From the NCBI GenBank assembly GCA_965197545.1, contig CBDANJ010000008.1, positions 2,108,001 to 2,172,000 on the forward strand: a stretch of DNA of 64,000 nucleotides, in the 5' to 3' direction. Below, piece by piece: positions 53,461 to 62,310 of this stretch. This DNA comes from CATOSP01 sp965197545. GTDB taxonomy: Bacteria > Chloroflexota > Dehalococcoidia > Lucifugimonadales > UBA3495. The first letter of the stretch is position 1; each line of letters opens with the position of its first letter. Both the position numbers and the translations under genes were made by a program. The notes under the pieces were generated by a model. The model did not search any database and was not told where the DNA came from. It saw only the letters and a list, made by a program, of their open reading frames with translations.

Positions 53461-54336
53461 CTAGCCGGAGTTGGAGTTCCCCTCGGAATTCTCCGGTCCC
53501 CCGTTACCCATCCGCAACAACGGCGACAGCATCGAGGTAAACTCCATCGGGAAAATCCACTTGGTCGACGGACTAGCTCCCAGTGACTTGAGGGTATCGA
53601 AGTACTGAAGGCTCATGGTCTTGGAGTCTACGGTATTGGCCACCTGGAAGATCCGGTCAAGAGCGTCGCTGAAGCCCTGAGCCCGCAATATCTGGGCCTG
53701 CTGATCGCCTTCCGCCTGTAGGATCTCCGCCTGACGGTCCCCCTCGGCCTTGAGGATTTCCGCTTGCTTCTCTCCCTCGGCCCGGTTGATCTGCGCCTGC
53801 CGTTGTCCCTCGGACTCGGTGATATCCGCAGTCTTGATGGCGGCGGCGGACTTTTCCCGCTCCATCGCTTGTTTCACTCCGGGAGGAGGGTCGATCTCGT
53901 TCACGGCAACGCCCTGCACTTTGACGCCCCAACGGCCCGTGTTCTCGTCCAGGGCAACCTGTAGCTGGTTCTGAATCCGCTCTCTCTCGGCCAGGGCGTC
54001 GGCCAGGGTGATATTACCGATTATCGACCTGAGTTCGGCAACCGCCAGGTTCCGCACCGCCGCACGATGGTCCGCCACCTGCAGCACTGCCCTGTCCGCC
54101 TGGTCTTCCAGCACCCGGTAGTAAAGTACGAAGTCCAGGTCCACGACCACGTTGTCCCTGGTAATGTACTTCTGGGTGGGCACCCGGTCCACCTGCTCCC
54201 GGGTGTCGACAACCTGGCCTGAATAGACAATTGGGACCAGGAACCGGAACCCCGGTTGCGCCACGCTGGCGAACCGGCCAAATTTCAGGACCACCATGCG
54301 CTCGTACTGTTTAACTATGACGATCCCAGTTGACAT
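53461..54336 (-). CDS. SPFH/band-7 (slipin) protein
   Basis: 291 residues. The SPFH domain spans about residues 10-180 (VVLKFGRFASVAQPGFRFLV, TRDNVVVDLDFVLYYRV, GVKVQGVAVNEIDPP). A coiled-coil follows with a visible 11-residue repeat: AEGEKQAEILK, AEGDRQAEILQ, AEGDQQAQILR. There is no N-terminal membrane helix, unlike many slipins, so membrane contact would be through the SPFH domain or NfeD. Directly downstream of an NfeD gene, the standard slipin-NfeD pairing. Confidence 0.92.
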   Translation of the reverse strand: MSTGIVIVKQYERMVVLKFGRFASVAQPGFRFLVPIVYSGQVVDTREQVDRVPTQKYITRDNVVVDLDFVLYYRVLEDQADRAVLQVADHRAAVRNLAVAELRSIIGNITLADALAERERIQNQLQVALDENTGRWGVKVQGVAVNEIDPPPGVKQAMEREKSAAAIKTADITESEGQRQAQINRAEGEKQAEILKAEGDRQAEILQAEGDQQAQILRAQGFSDALDRIFQVANTVDSKTMSLQYFDTLKSLGASPSTKWIFPMEFTSMLSPLLRMGNGGPENSEGNSNSG

Positions 54337-54362
54337 TTTCGCCTCCGCAAGCCCGGTAGATT

Positions 54363-55709
54363 TCAGATTTCTGTCGCGTCTAGCCGAATCACAGTCAGGA
54401 CCACGCCGTGAACGTCAATAACTATCACCGGTTCGTCCTTATTGACAACGCTACCATCCTCGCTCACGGCTGTCCAGTTTTCCTCGCCCAAACGCACAAG
54501 ACCCCTGGGCTGCAACGGGCTGACCACCACTCCCACTTCTCCCAACAGCGGGTTGGTGGTTCGCTGAGGGGTATCGTGCCGGGACTGCGCGATTAGACGG
54601 CCCACATACAACACGGCGAAAGCGAAGGTCACCGCCATGCCGCCCAGCAACCAGTAATTCACCGAGATATCCGGAAGGGTCGGAGATACGTCCCCAAATT
54701 GGGTGAACAATAAGAACCCTCCTATGACGAAACTGATGACCGCTGCGATCCCCAGCACGCCAATTCCCGACACCTGTACTTCCAAGAACACCAGCGCTAT
54801 CGCGAGTAAGACCAAGGCAACCCCAACCCAGTTGACAGGTAGGTTGCCAAGGGCGAGAAACGCAAGCAATAAGCAGACGGCGCCCACCACTCCTGGTCCG
54901 ACTAGACCGGGACTGAACAGCTCGATTATCACTCCGAGTCCACCGACCGTGAGCAATATGAATGAGACGTTTGGATTGGAAATAAACTCCAGGAACCGCT
55001 CCAAGGGATTTTTGGAGAATTCTCGAATAGCCAGTCCTTCAAGGCGCATCGTTCTCGTTCCCGAAAGAGTCTCGGCCCGCCTCCCTTCCAGCATCTCCAA
55101 CAGTTCTTCCAGATCATCGGCGATTAGGTCAACGACATTCAGGTCTACCGCCTCTTTCGCGCTATAAGAAGCCGCGGTCAAGACGGTCTGTTCCAGCATT
55201 TTTTCGTTTCGCCCCCGCTCTTGGGCGATGCTGCGAATCAATGCCGCGGCATCGTTCTCGACTTTGCTGGCCAGGGTTTCCGGGATCTCTTCGCCGGTTG
55301 ATGAGACCGGGGTGGCCGCTCCGATGTTGGTGCCGGGGGCCATCGCCGCGAAGTGGGCCGCGGCGGTGATGAAGGTCCCGGCGGAACCAGCCCGTGCCCC
55401 CGGCGGCGATACGTAGACCGCAACTGGGACCGGAGCGGCTAAGAGGTCCTCAACGATGTTGCGCGTTGATTCCAGCAGGCCGCCTGGCGTATCGAGCCGA
55501 ATTACGAGCAAGGCGGCGCCATCGACTTCGGCCTGTTCCAGGGATCGGGTGATGAAACGTTCCGCGACCGGGTTGATCACGCCTTCAACCTCCATGACTA
55601 GGACATGCCCGGTCTCGGCGCGGGCCGCGAGGGGCCCTATGAGTCCTAATGAAAAGGACACGAGGCAAAGAATGATTAACACGGCGCGTAAGCGGGTGGA
55701 CAGACACAT
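54363..55709 (-). CDS. nfeD: NfeD-family membrane serine protease
   Basis: 448 residues, long-form NfeD. Signal peptide-like N-terminus (VLIILCLVSFSLGLIGPLAA). ClpP-like protease domain with RLDTPGGLLES and the catalytic serine in GARAGSAGTF, with the lysine expected in SAKEAVD. Four or so membrane helices (about 235-370) and a C-terminal OB-fold NfeD domain (LLGEVGVVVSPLQPRGLVRL). Acts with the slipin, presumably in membrane protein quality control. Confidence 0.93.
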   Translation of the reverse strand: MCLSTRLRAVLIILCLVSFSLGLIGPLAARAETGHVLVMEVEGVINPVAERFITRSLEQAEVDGAALLVIRLDTPGGLLESTRNIVEDLLAAPVPVAVYVSPPGARAGSAGTFITAAAHFAAMAPGTNIGAATPVSSTGEEIPETLASKVENDAAALIRSIAQERGRNEKMLEQTVLTAASYSAKEAVDLNVVDLIADDLEELLEMLEGRRAETLSGTRTMRLEGLAIREFSKNPLERFLEFISNPNVSFILLTVGGLGVIIELFSPGLVGPGVVGAVCLLLAFLALGNLPVNWVGVALVLLAIALVFLEVQVSGIGVLGIAAVISFVIGGFLLFTQFGDVSPTLPDISVNYWLLGGMAVTFAFAVLYVGRLIAQSRHDTPQRTTNPLLGEVGVVVSPLQPRGLVRLGEENWTAVSEDGSVVNKDEPVIVIDVHGVVLTVIRLDATEI

Positions 55710-55943
55710 CGCGGCCTCTCGAAAACGGTCTGAGTACCTGGCAAGCGTCCATCTATATGATGGGAAGCGCGATGGACGTTGTCAAACAATGCTCTCCTCT
55801 GCTCATGGGCATTCGATACGGGCATTCGATAGTCGCCGTATTCGCTCAGGACGAGCGGGGTAGGCTGCTAGATCGGTCATTGACCACGAAAACTTACGGA
55901 CCCTGGAGCTATGTCTCAGGGTCTTTCAATTGTCAGTCTCGCC

Positions 55944-56203
55944 CCAACCCGTCGTTCCGGCCCCCGTATCCAGTACGGGGCAGGCTTTGAGCCGGAATCC
56001 AGGAAATCTTCGCAACCAACAACGGTCCCTATCATTACCAAATCTGCATTCCCGCCTTCGCGGGAATTGCGGATGGCCTTGCCGAGGCCATGTATGAATA
56101 TGAAAATTGCCTATTTTCATAATAATGACGGGTTGCGGCGAGACATCTCAAGAGGATTATCATAGAGATGACCGACGTGGGATTCAGCCATTCCGCGTCA
56201 TCA
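55944..56203 (+). repeat. Dispersed repeat family 3, copy A
   Basis: About 260 bases, near-identical in long stretches to copy B (61776-62163), same orientation. Shared landmarks: CCCCCGTATCCAGTACGGGG, a CGCGGGAATTGCGGATGGCC block, and the end GACGTGGGATT...CCGCGTCATC. It contains internal palindromes but no gene. The whole 55710-56234 gap shows no other feature. Confidence 0.75.
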
Positions 56204-56234
56204 TCTCTTAACTGTTGCCTATATCTGGCCGTTC

Positions 56235-56262
56235 TTGACAAGGTCTGACCGGCGTGTATAAT
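56235..56262 (+). promoter_or_regulatory. Consensus sigma-70 promoter of the FadR-type regulator
   Basis: TTGACA (56235-56240), 16-base spacer, TATAAT (56257-56262): both hexamers are perfect. Transcription would start near 56269. One palindromic operator half-buries the spacer (56242-56250). Confidence 0.85.
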
Positions 56263-56289
56263 GTGCTCAGCCTTGAATTGGTCTGACCA
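56242..56289 (+). promoter_or_regulatory. Twin FadR-type operators
   Basis: GGTCTGACC occurs at 56242-56250 (between -35 and -10) and again inside TGGTCTGACCA at 56279-56289 (just after the predicted start). The TGGTC-N-GACCA pattern matches the known FadR-subfamily operator type. The 37-base spacing would place both on nearly the same face of DNA. Autoregulation by the adjacent GntR gene is the natural reading. Confidence 0.75.
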
Positions 56290-56290
56290 C

Positions 56291-57079
56291 TTGCCTGACA
56301 CTACACAGACAACACCTCCGGCCCAGGCGAAACGGGTGCATCACGTCCTGGTAGAGCGCTTCCGCACCCTCATCCGTGACGGGGTCCTTAAGCCTGGCGA
56401 ACGGCTTCCCTCGGAACGCCTGCTCGCCGAACAGCTCCAAGTCAGCCGCAGCTCGGTGCGTGAGGCCATCAGGTCGTTGGAATTGCAGGGGTTGGTGATT
56501 AGCAAGCGGGGGTCGGGGACGTTTATCGAAACCGACAACCTCGAGTCCCTGGTGTCCCTTATCGCCTCCACCCTCAGCGGCGGAACGGAAACCCTGAAGG
56601 ACATCTTCGAGATGCGCCGCCTCTTGGAACCCCAGATAGCCGCCGTCGCCGCCCAACGGGCCAGCGCCCAGGAAGTACAGGACCTCGAGACGATTCTGAC
56701 GGACCAGGAGCGTCAGATAACCGAGGGAGGAAGCGGAGTCGATGCCGACACCGCCTTCCACTTCGCCCTGGCGTCGGCAACCCATAATTCCGCTCTGGTC
56801 AAGGTCGTTAGCGCAGTCGAAGACATCCTCCGCCAGTCCAGGGACCAGTCCATGCAGGCCCCGGGCAGGGCCACCCGATCCCTGGAGTCGCACCGCCGCA
56901 TCCTCCGGATGGTGCGGTCAGGCGATACCGAAGGCGCGAGGAACGCCATGGAGCACCACTTGACCGTCGTCGAACCGTCAAACGTATCCGAGCATCAACA
57001 CGGCCCCTCCTCCGGTCAACCTGCGCGGGCCGACAACGCGCTGACCGGCATGGGGGCCCTGGACACGGAGGGCGGCTGA
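56291..57079 (+). CDS. GntR-family regulator, FadR subfamily
   Basis: About 262 residues. N-terminal winged helix: LKPGERLPSERLLAEQLQVS followed by RSSVREAIRSLELQGLV. C-terminal FCD domain with the metal and ligand-binding acid/histidine residues (DADTAFHFALASATHN, SHRRILRMV, AMEHHL). An ATG at 56261 overlaps the -10 element, so the real start must be later: TTG 56291 or GTG 56336. It lies 76 bases upstream of the oxalate oxidoreductase-like genes on the same strand, so it likely controls them in response to a small organic acid. Confidence 0.9.
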   Translation: MPDTTQTTPPAQAKRVHHVLVERFRTLIRDGVLKPGERLPSERLLAEQLQVSRSSVREAIRSLELQGLVISKRGSGTFIETDNLESLVSLIASTLSGGTETLKDIFEMRRLLEPQIAAVAAQRASAQEVQDLETILTDQERQITEGGSGVDADTAFHFALASATHNSALVKVVSAVEDILRQSRDQSMQAPGRATRSLESHRRILRMVRSGDTEGARNAMEHHLTVVEPSNVSEHQHGPSSGQPARADNALTGMGALDTEGG

Positions 57080-57155
57080 CCGCCGCCAACCCCGGATTTC
57101 CAGGACTCACAAATCTCTCACAAATCTAACGAAAACATCATGGGGAGGTACCAAT

Positions 57156-58307
57156 ATGGCCACAGTAGCTGTGGAGGTGGTGTACCGGGGAATTTTCCAG
57201 AAGACCCTGGCCCGGAACATCGTCCGCTCCATAGTGTTCGCCGCCAGGAAAGAGGGCAAGATCGGCACAGCCTTCGGACGTTACGGCGACTCTCCGGAGC
57301 GCAATGGAATCCCGGCGAAACAGTTCGCGGTGGTTGCGGACGACGCCGAAGAGCTAGAAGAGAACCTGGCCAGATACGAGGCTTCCGAGGTGGACGTCAC
57401 CATCAATGTCGACGACACCATGTGCAAGGGCGTCGAGTCATGGGCATGGTACGGACTTCAGCCGATCAACGAGCTCACCAAGCCGGGGGGAACTCTTATC
57501 GTGACTTCTCGCCAAGAGTCCGATGCGCTGATTCAGGACATGCACCAGAAGGACTCGCCCTACAACCTGTCCATCATCAGGAGCACGGTCAGTTTCTCCG
57601 GACTATGGGTCTACAAAGACGACCATACAGACGTGAGGATTCTGGGCAACCTGTGCAGCGTCTGCCCCCAGTTGGTCAGCTTGGATTCCATGCTTGAGGC
57701 TATCCGTGACCAATTCGATAACGACACTAAGGTTGCCTCTGCCCGGCGGGCCTACGAGTTAGCCACGGTCCGGCCAGTGGAACCAGGTGAAGGGAACCCC
57801 GAGACCCCCTTCTCGTTCGACCTTCCCGGATGGAAAACCATGGAAGAGGGGCTGGTGATCAGGGGCATCGAACCAGGCACCGGCTTCCGCGGGGGCGAGG
57901 AAGGCTATCAACCTGTACGTAACTCTGTGTTCAAGAAGTTCAGCACTCGGTCAATGCGGCCGGTGATCAACTTCGAGACCTGCATCAAGTGTACCCTCTG
58001 CTGGCTCCAGTGCCCGGACACCTGTTTCGACGTGACGCCTGACGGCCTGTATGACGCCAACATGGACTCTTGTTGCGGCTGCGGCGTATGTGAGGCGGTG
58101 TGTCCCGTACCCGACTGCGTGACAATGGTCACCGAGGCCAACTTCAACGACAACAACAGCCAATACGAGGCCTGGCAGGCAGACAAGGATGGCTACAACC
58201 AGTGGATGACCCAATTGATCGAAGTGCAGAAGCAAGACACCAGGACCCACGGCTTCCATCACGTCGGGGGTTACACTGAAGAGATAGCCAAGACGGTGGA
58301 GGACTAA
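57156..58307 (+). CDS. 2-oxoacid:ferredoxin oxidoreductase fused gamma-delta subunit (oxalate oxidoreductase type)
   Basis: 383 residues. Residues 1-190 are the gamma domain (RGIFQKTLARNIVRSIVFAA start). Residues 270-325 are a 2[4Fe-4S] ferredoxin (delta) domain with CIKCTLCWLQCPDTC and CCGCGVCEAVCPVPDC. Pyruvate oxidoreductases usually encode gamma and delta separately; the merged form with separate alpha and beta is the layout known from oxalate oxidoreductase. ATG 57156 has GGGGAGG upstream and its end overlaps the alpha start by one base. Confidence 0.88.
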   Translation: MATVAVEVVYRGIFQKTLARNIVRSIVFAARKEGKIGTAFGRYGDSPERNGIPAKQFAVVADDAEELEENLARYEASEVDVTINVDDTMCKGVESWAWYGLQPINELTKPGGTLIVTSRQESDALIQDMHQKDSPYNLSIIRSTVSFSGLWVYKDDHTDVRILGNLCSVCPQLVSLDSMLEAIRDQFDNDTKVASARRAYELATVRPVEPGEGNPETPFSFDLPGWKTMEEGLVIRGIEPGTGFRGGEEGYQPVRNSVFKKFSTRSMRPVINFETCIKCTLCWLQCPDTCFDVTPDGLYDANMDSCCGCGVCEAVCPVPDCVTMVTEANFNDNNSQYEAWQADKDGYNQWMTQLIEVQKQDTRTHGFHHVGGYTEEIAKTVED

Positions 58308-59533
58308 TGACTTCAACCGCGCAACCCGCGCTTTTCCAATCGGAAACGGAGGAGTTGATCAGCGGCAGCGAGGCCATTGCCATTGCCTGCGCTTTGGCTG
58401 ACGTTGACGTGATCACCGCCTACCCAATCCGCCCATACGACACTGTGATGCAGTACGTGGCCAGGCTGAAGGCCGACGGTGCGTTCGACTGCGACTTCAT
58501 CGTCGCGGAAAGCGAACATTCCCAATTCGAGATCGTTAAACACGCCTCCGCAGTGGGCGCCAGGACCTTCTGCGGCTCCAGCGGCGTAGGCTGGTTCTAC
58601 GCCTTCGAGGCCATCACGGTTACCGCTGGTCTTCGAATGCCGGTGGTCGCCATGGTGGGTAACCGGGCCCTCGATGACCCCGGAGCGTTCGGCGTCGAGC
58701 ACAACGATGCCCTGGCCGTAAGGGATCTGGGCTGGATGCTGTACTGGGTCGCAACGGCGCAGGAGGCCATCGACACCGCACTATTGGCCTACAGGGTGGC
58801 CGAAGACCCGCGAGTCTTCCTCCCCATGGCCCTTAGCTGCGATGGCTCATTCCTCACCCACTCCCAGGCCATCGTGAACGTCCCGGCAGCCCAGCAAGTG
58901 CAGCAATACCTGCCGCCGTATGACCGGGGCAGGCTGCAACTTCACCCGGACAACCCCATCACCGTGGCCCCACAGGTGAACGAAGACTGGCTGATGGAGA
59001 TCCGGCGCCAGGCCGACGAGGCGATGCGGCGGTCGGTGGACGTGATCAAGGAAGCCTACGACGAGTTCAAGGGCCTCTTCGGCCGCGGCGACCCCAGTCC
59101 CTTTATCGAGGAGTACGAGACTGAAGACGCCGAGATAGTCATCGTAGGTATGGGCACCCTGGCGCTTCCGGTACGGGTCGCCATTCGCCGCCTCAGGGAG
59201 CAGGGCCGGAAGATCGGTTTCCTCCGGGTCAAATTCTTCCGTCCGTTCGCCACCGATGAAATCAGAGAGGCGCTTTCACGGTGTAAGGCCGTCTGCGTCG
59301 TAGACCGAGACTATTCATATGGTTCGCCGTCCTACGGGGGCGTGCTGTTCAACGACCTGCGTTCAGCGCTCTACCCGCTTGAGTCCCACCCGCTGATGCT
59401 CAACTTCATCGCGGGCCTCGGCGGTAGAGAGGTCCACGTCAACGATGTCAACGAAATGGTTGACATCACGCAAAAGGCCGTCGATACTGGCAAAATAGAC
59501 CAGGAAACCACCTGGATTGGTGTGAGGGAGTAG
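58307..59533 (+). CDS. Oxalate oxidoreductase alpha subunit (predicted)
   Basis: 408 residues of the 2-oxoacid:ferredoxin oxidoreductase alpha family. The motif that reads YPITP in pyruvate enzymes is YPIRP here (Arg42). Arg120 and Asp123 (GNRALDDPG) are also present. By recollection, Moorella oxalate oxidoreductase uses Arg31, Arg109 and Asp112 of its alpha chain; all three match here at a constant offset of 11 residues. This supports oxalate rather than pyruvate as substrate: oxalate to two CO2 with reduction of ferredoxin, without CoA. Inference awaits alignment. Confidence 0.85.
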   Translation: MTSTAQPALFQSETEELISGSEAIAIACALADVDVITAYPIRPYDTVMQYVARLKADGAFDCDFIVAESEHSQFEIVKHASAVGARTFCGSSGVGWFYAFEAITVTAGLRMPVVAMVGNRALDDPGAFGVEHNDALAVRDLGWMLYWVATAQEAIDTALLAYRVAEDPRVFLPMALSCDGSFLTHSQAIVNVPAAQQVQQYLPPYDRGRLQLHPDNPITVAPQVNEDWLMEIRRQADEAMRRSVDVIKEAYDEFKGLFGRGDPSPFIEEYETEDAEIVIVGMGTLALPVRVAIRRLREQGRKIGFLRVKFFRPFATDEIREALSRCKAVCVVDRDYSYGSPSYGGVLFNDLRSALYPLESHPLMLNFIAGLGGREVHVNDVNEMVDITQKAVDTGKIDQETTWIGVRE

Positions 59534-59538
59534 AGATT

Positions 59539-60528
59539 ATGACCACCGTTCAAGACCTTCCCCAGGTTAGAGGGGTCAAGAATATCCCGTTGATGGAGGG
59601 GTTCACCTCCGGTCACCGCACCTGCCAGGGCTGCGAATCCGCCCTAGTGATGCGGCTGATGATCAAGGCCGCCGGTCCCAGGACCATCGTGCTGGGCAGC
59701 ACCGGCTGTATGTACGTCGCAAACACCACCTACTACAGCACCCCTTGGGTGGTGCCGTGGATGCATACCCAGCTAGGTTCGTCCGGCTCCGCCGCCACGG
59801 GCACGGCCGCCGGGTTGGCTTCCATGATGCGCAAGGGCAAGATGAAGGAGGAGCCGATCAACGTCATCGCATTCTGCGGCGACGGCGGCGGCATGGACAT
59901 GGGTCTCTCCGCTATCTCGGCGGCCCTCCAGCACGACGAGTACAACCTGCTGATCCTCTTGTACGACAACGAGTCCTATGCCAACACCGACATCCAGGTC
60001 TCGGGCGGGTCCCCGTGGGGCGCGAATTCGACCTTCAGTCCTCCGGGAAAAGTCCACCGCATAATGAATAAGCGGTGGAAGAAGAACATGGCCCCCATGC
60101 TGGCTACCGGTCACCCCGACTGCCGCTACGTGGCCACGGCCTGCGGCTCCTACGGCCTGGACTTCAACAACAAAATCCGCCGAGCCTTGACGATCGGTGG
60201 CCCGACCTTCATCCACAGCATCGACCCTTGCCCCAAGGGATGGGACTACGATCCCAAGTTCTCCCACGAGTTGGGGATGCTGGCGATCGAGACCGGCCTG
60301 TGGGTCCAGTACGAGATCATCGACGGCGAAGTGATCCTGAACGGCCCCTCCAGGGCCATCGCCCGCGGTATCCGGAAGCGGAAGCCCATCGAGGACTACC
60401 TCATGCGCCAAGGCCGCTTCGCCCATCTGACAAAGGAAGACATCGAATACTTCCAGAGCAGGGTGGACGATAGCTGGGAAAAGTGGTGGCTACCCGGAGT
60501 GGTCCCCTTCGCCATGAAGGAAGACTAG
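59539..60528 (+). CDS. Oxalate oxidoreductase beta subunit (predicted), ThDP-binding
   Basis: 329 residues. Cluster cysteines in GHRTCQGCES (Cys29, Cys32) and GSTGC (Cys57), with a later one in ATACGSYG. ThDP motif: FCGDGGGMDMGLSAISA then YDNESYANTDIQ. This is the catalytic ThDP and proximal [4Fe-4S] subunit. It starts 5 bases after the alpha stop and is followed by a terminator, closing the three-gene operon. Confidence 0.92.
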   Translation: MTTVQDLPQVRGVKNIPLMEGFTSGHRTCQGCESALVMRLMIKAAGPRTIVLGSTGCMYVANTTYYSTPWVVPWMHTQLGSSGSAATGTAAGLASMMRKGKMKEEPINVIAFCGDGGGMDMGLSAISAALQHDEYNLLILLYDNESYANTDIQVSGGSPWGANSTFSPPGKVHRIMNKRWKKNMAPMLATGHPDCRYVATACGSYGLDFNNKIRRALTIGGPTFIHSIDPCPKGWDYDPKFSHELGMLAIETGLWVQYEIIDGEVILNGPSRAIARGIRKRKPIEDYLMRQGRFAHLTKEDIEYFQSRVDDSWEKWWLPGVVPFAMKED

Positions 60529-60563
60529 AAGCCCCGGACCCCACCCGGACTTGCGGTAACATT

Positions 60564-60594
60564 AAGGGAGCGGCTTGATTGCCGCTCCCTTTTC
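60564..60594 (+). terminator. Intrinsic terminator of the oxidoreductase operon
   Basis: AAGGGAGCGGC (60564-60574) pairs perfectly with GCCGCTCCCTT (60581-60591), followed by TTT. The remaining 60595-60886 gap shows no gene. Confidence 0.85.
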
Positions 60595-60886
60595 CATCTT
60601 GGCCAAACTCGCTCGACGTAAGGCTTCGACGACTGACCCAGACCTCGTGACCGAGGCTCCCTACCTCGTTCGGACCGCTTTGCGAGTCCCGGCCTACGGC
60701 CGTCTCCAGGGACCTATTGACAGACCGCGCCAAAGAAGCCCTGCTTGGCCTCGCTGCCGACAACCTGCTGAGACTGCCAAGGGAAGAGGACTCGCGCCGT
60801 GGCATCGCCGCCCCAGACCTTAAAGGCCCAAGACAGATTGGTCCATACCAACGGCAACGCCGAGTGGAGAACGCAAGTCACTGGCG

Positions 60887-61570
60887 CTATTCCACTTCCA
60901 AGGCTTCGTCGTCCATCCGATACCAGAACACATCTCCAGAATCCACAGTGGTCTGAATTCGTTCATCGATACGCCCGCCGGCGACTCCGGCAAATGCCGG
61001 CTGGCCGCTGAATCTGGCCAGGTATGCGGCGTTACGGATTGCCCTGGTGGTATCTCGCCCGTTTATGGTAAAAGATACCTCCACGGCGACGTAGCAGGTC
61101 GTACCTTCGATGTCTTCAACTTCCAGGATCAAGTCAGCAAGACGAAAGCTCCGAAGAGCGTTAGCGGGTATCCCTGAAGTGTCCTTCCCCCGAAGAAGTC
61201 CTCCGACATCTTCCAGCGTGAGAATTCTTACTAACGAGAACCCCATATCTTCCGCAATCAAGGACGCCTGTCTCCGGGCAGCATTTTGAGCGTGCCCCGC
61301 TTTAAGCGTGCCTATATCGACCCGAATTGCCTCGATGCTCGCCTCCACCCGGTCAAAGCGCCGGTCGATCCCTTCAAAGCGCTGGCCGATCTCTTCAAAG
61401 CGTTGGTCGATCTCTTCAAAGCGTTGGTTGGTTTGCTCGACGAATTGGGCAAACTTCTCCGGCAATTCTATAAGCTCCCGAGTCAACAGGCGCACGCGCA
61501 GCGCTTCCGCCCAATGGGGGTGTTCGTCCAGTAAACGGACCAAGTCTTCTATGGTGTTTATCGTCGTCAT
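60887..61570 (-). CDS. Coiled-coil DUF3782-like protein
   Basis: 227 residues. The N-terminal third has a tandem heptad repeat RFEEIDQ, RFEEIGQ, RFEGIDR that makes a coiled coil (about residues 50-75). The C-terminal part (DLILEVEDIEGTTCYVAVEV) looks like a PD-(D/E)xK-type nuclease fold of the kind seen in DUF3782 proteins. Function is unknown. ATG at 61570. Convergent with the oxidoreductase operon. Confidence 0.65.
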   Translation of the reverse strand: MTTINTIEDLVRLLDEHPHWAEALRVRLLTRELIELPEKFAQFVEQTNQRFEEIDQRFEEIGQRFEGIDRRFDRVEASIEAIRVDIGTLKAGHAQNAARRQASLIAEDMGFSLVRILTLEDVGGLLRGKDTSGIPANALRSFRLADLILEVEDIEGTTCYVAVEVSFTINGRDTTRAIRNAAYLARFSGQPAFAGVAGGRIDERIQTTVDSGDVFWYRMDDEALEVE

Positions 61571-61616
61571 GCTGTATCGCTATCATCGTACAACAATCCG
61601 GTCCTTCACCGTTAGT

Positions 61617-61720
61617 ATCTATCTCAAAACTGAACCAGCAGGCTTGGGCAGAGAGGAAATCCCCCTTAATCCCCCTTTTCCGATAGAGGGACGTTGGGGA
61701 AGCCTCGTTTTGAGATAGTT
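61617..61720. mobile_element. MITE-like repeat family 2, copy 2 (inverted)
   Basis: 104 bases, inverted relative to the copy at 28345. Ends are ATCTATCTCAAAAC and GTTTTGAGATAGTT. The interior, read on the opposite strand, matches the first copy (GAGGCTTCCCC...CTGAAC... order) with a small insertion. No coding capacity. Confidence 0.75.
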
Positions 61721-61775
61721 ACTTAGTGCTCGAAGTATCAGACAACTGTTCAGACTTGATGTGTCCTTCCTCCCC

Positions 61776-62163
61776 CCAACCTGTCATTCCGGCCCCCGTA
61801 TCCAGTACGGGGCAGGCTTTGAGCCGGGATCCAGAATCCTTTACAACCTGTAACAGTCACTATCATCGGCATTTCTGGATTCCCGCCTTCGGAGACCTTT
61901 GAATAATCCCCTCTCACTCCGGGAGAGGGTTAGGGTGAGGGCGTCCGCCGTATCTGGGCACACTCTGGATTCTCGCTTTCGCGGGAGTCGCGGAAGGTTT
62001 CGCAAAAGTCTCCCTTCGCGGGAATTGCGGATGGCCTTGCCGAGGCCATGTATGAATCTGAAAATTGCCTATTTTCCTATTAATGACGGGTTGCCGCTGA
62101 GGGACATCGTTTGAGAATCATCATGGAGATGACCGATGTGGGATTTAGCCAATCCGCGTCATC
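61776..62163 (+). repeat. Dispersed repeat family 3, copy B, with an insertion
   Basis: Same order and orientation as copy A (55944-56203) but about 128 bases longer. The extra segment, roughly 61887-62010, includes a GGGAGAGGGTTAGGGTGAGGG-like hairpin block and a second palindromic sequence. The 61571-62310 gap is otherwise without genes. Confidence 0.75.
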
Positions 62164-62310
62164 GAGTCCGAACAGTTACAGTATCACGCGTCCCCGTGAC
62201 CACTACTTGCCGGGGAAGCAGTGAAGGCGTAGAGTAGTGGAAGTTTTGCCCAGGGGAAATTTCTGGACGGATCGAAACCGCTACTCCGAGGGCAAGTAAA
62301 GGAGGCAGCC

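Noticed and set aside
56261..56290. ATG at 56261 as the start of the FadR-type regulator.
   Set aside because: It overlaps the TATAAT -10 element and lies before the predicted transcription start.
57140..57697. Plus-strand frame of 185 codons at the start of the oxidoreductase operon.
   Set aside because: Frame-shifted shadow of the gamma-delta gene, rich in Arg/Gly and without family features.
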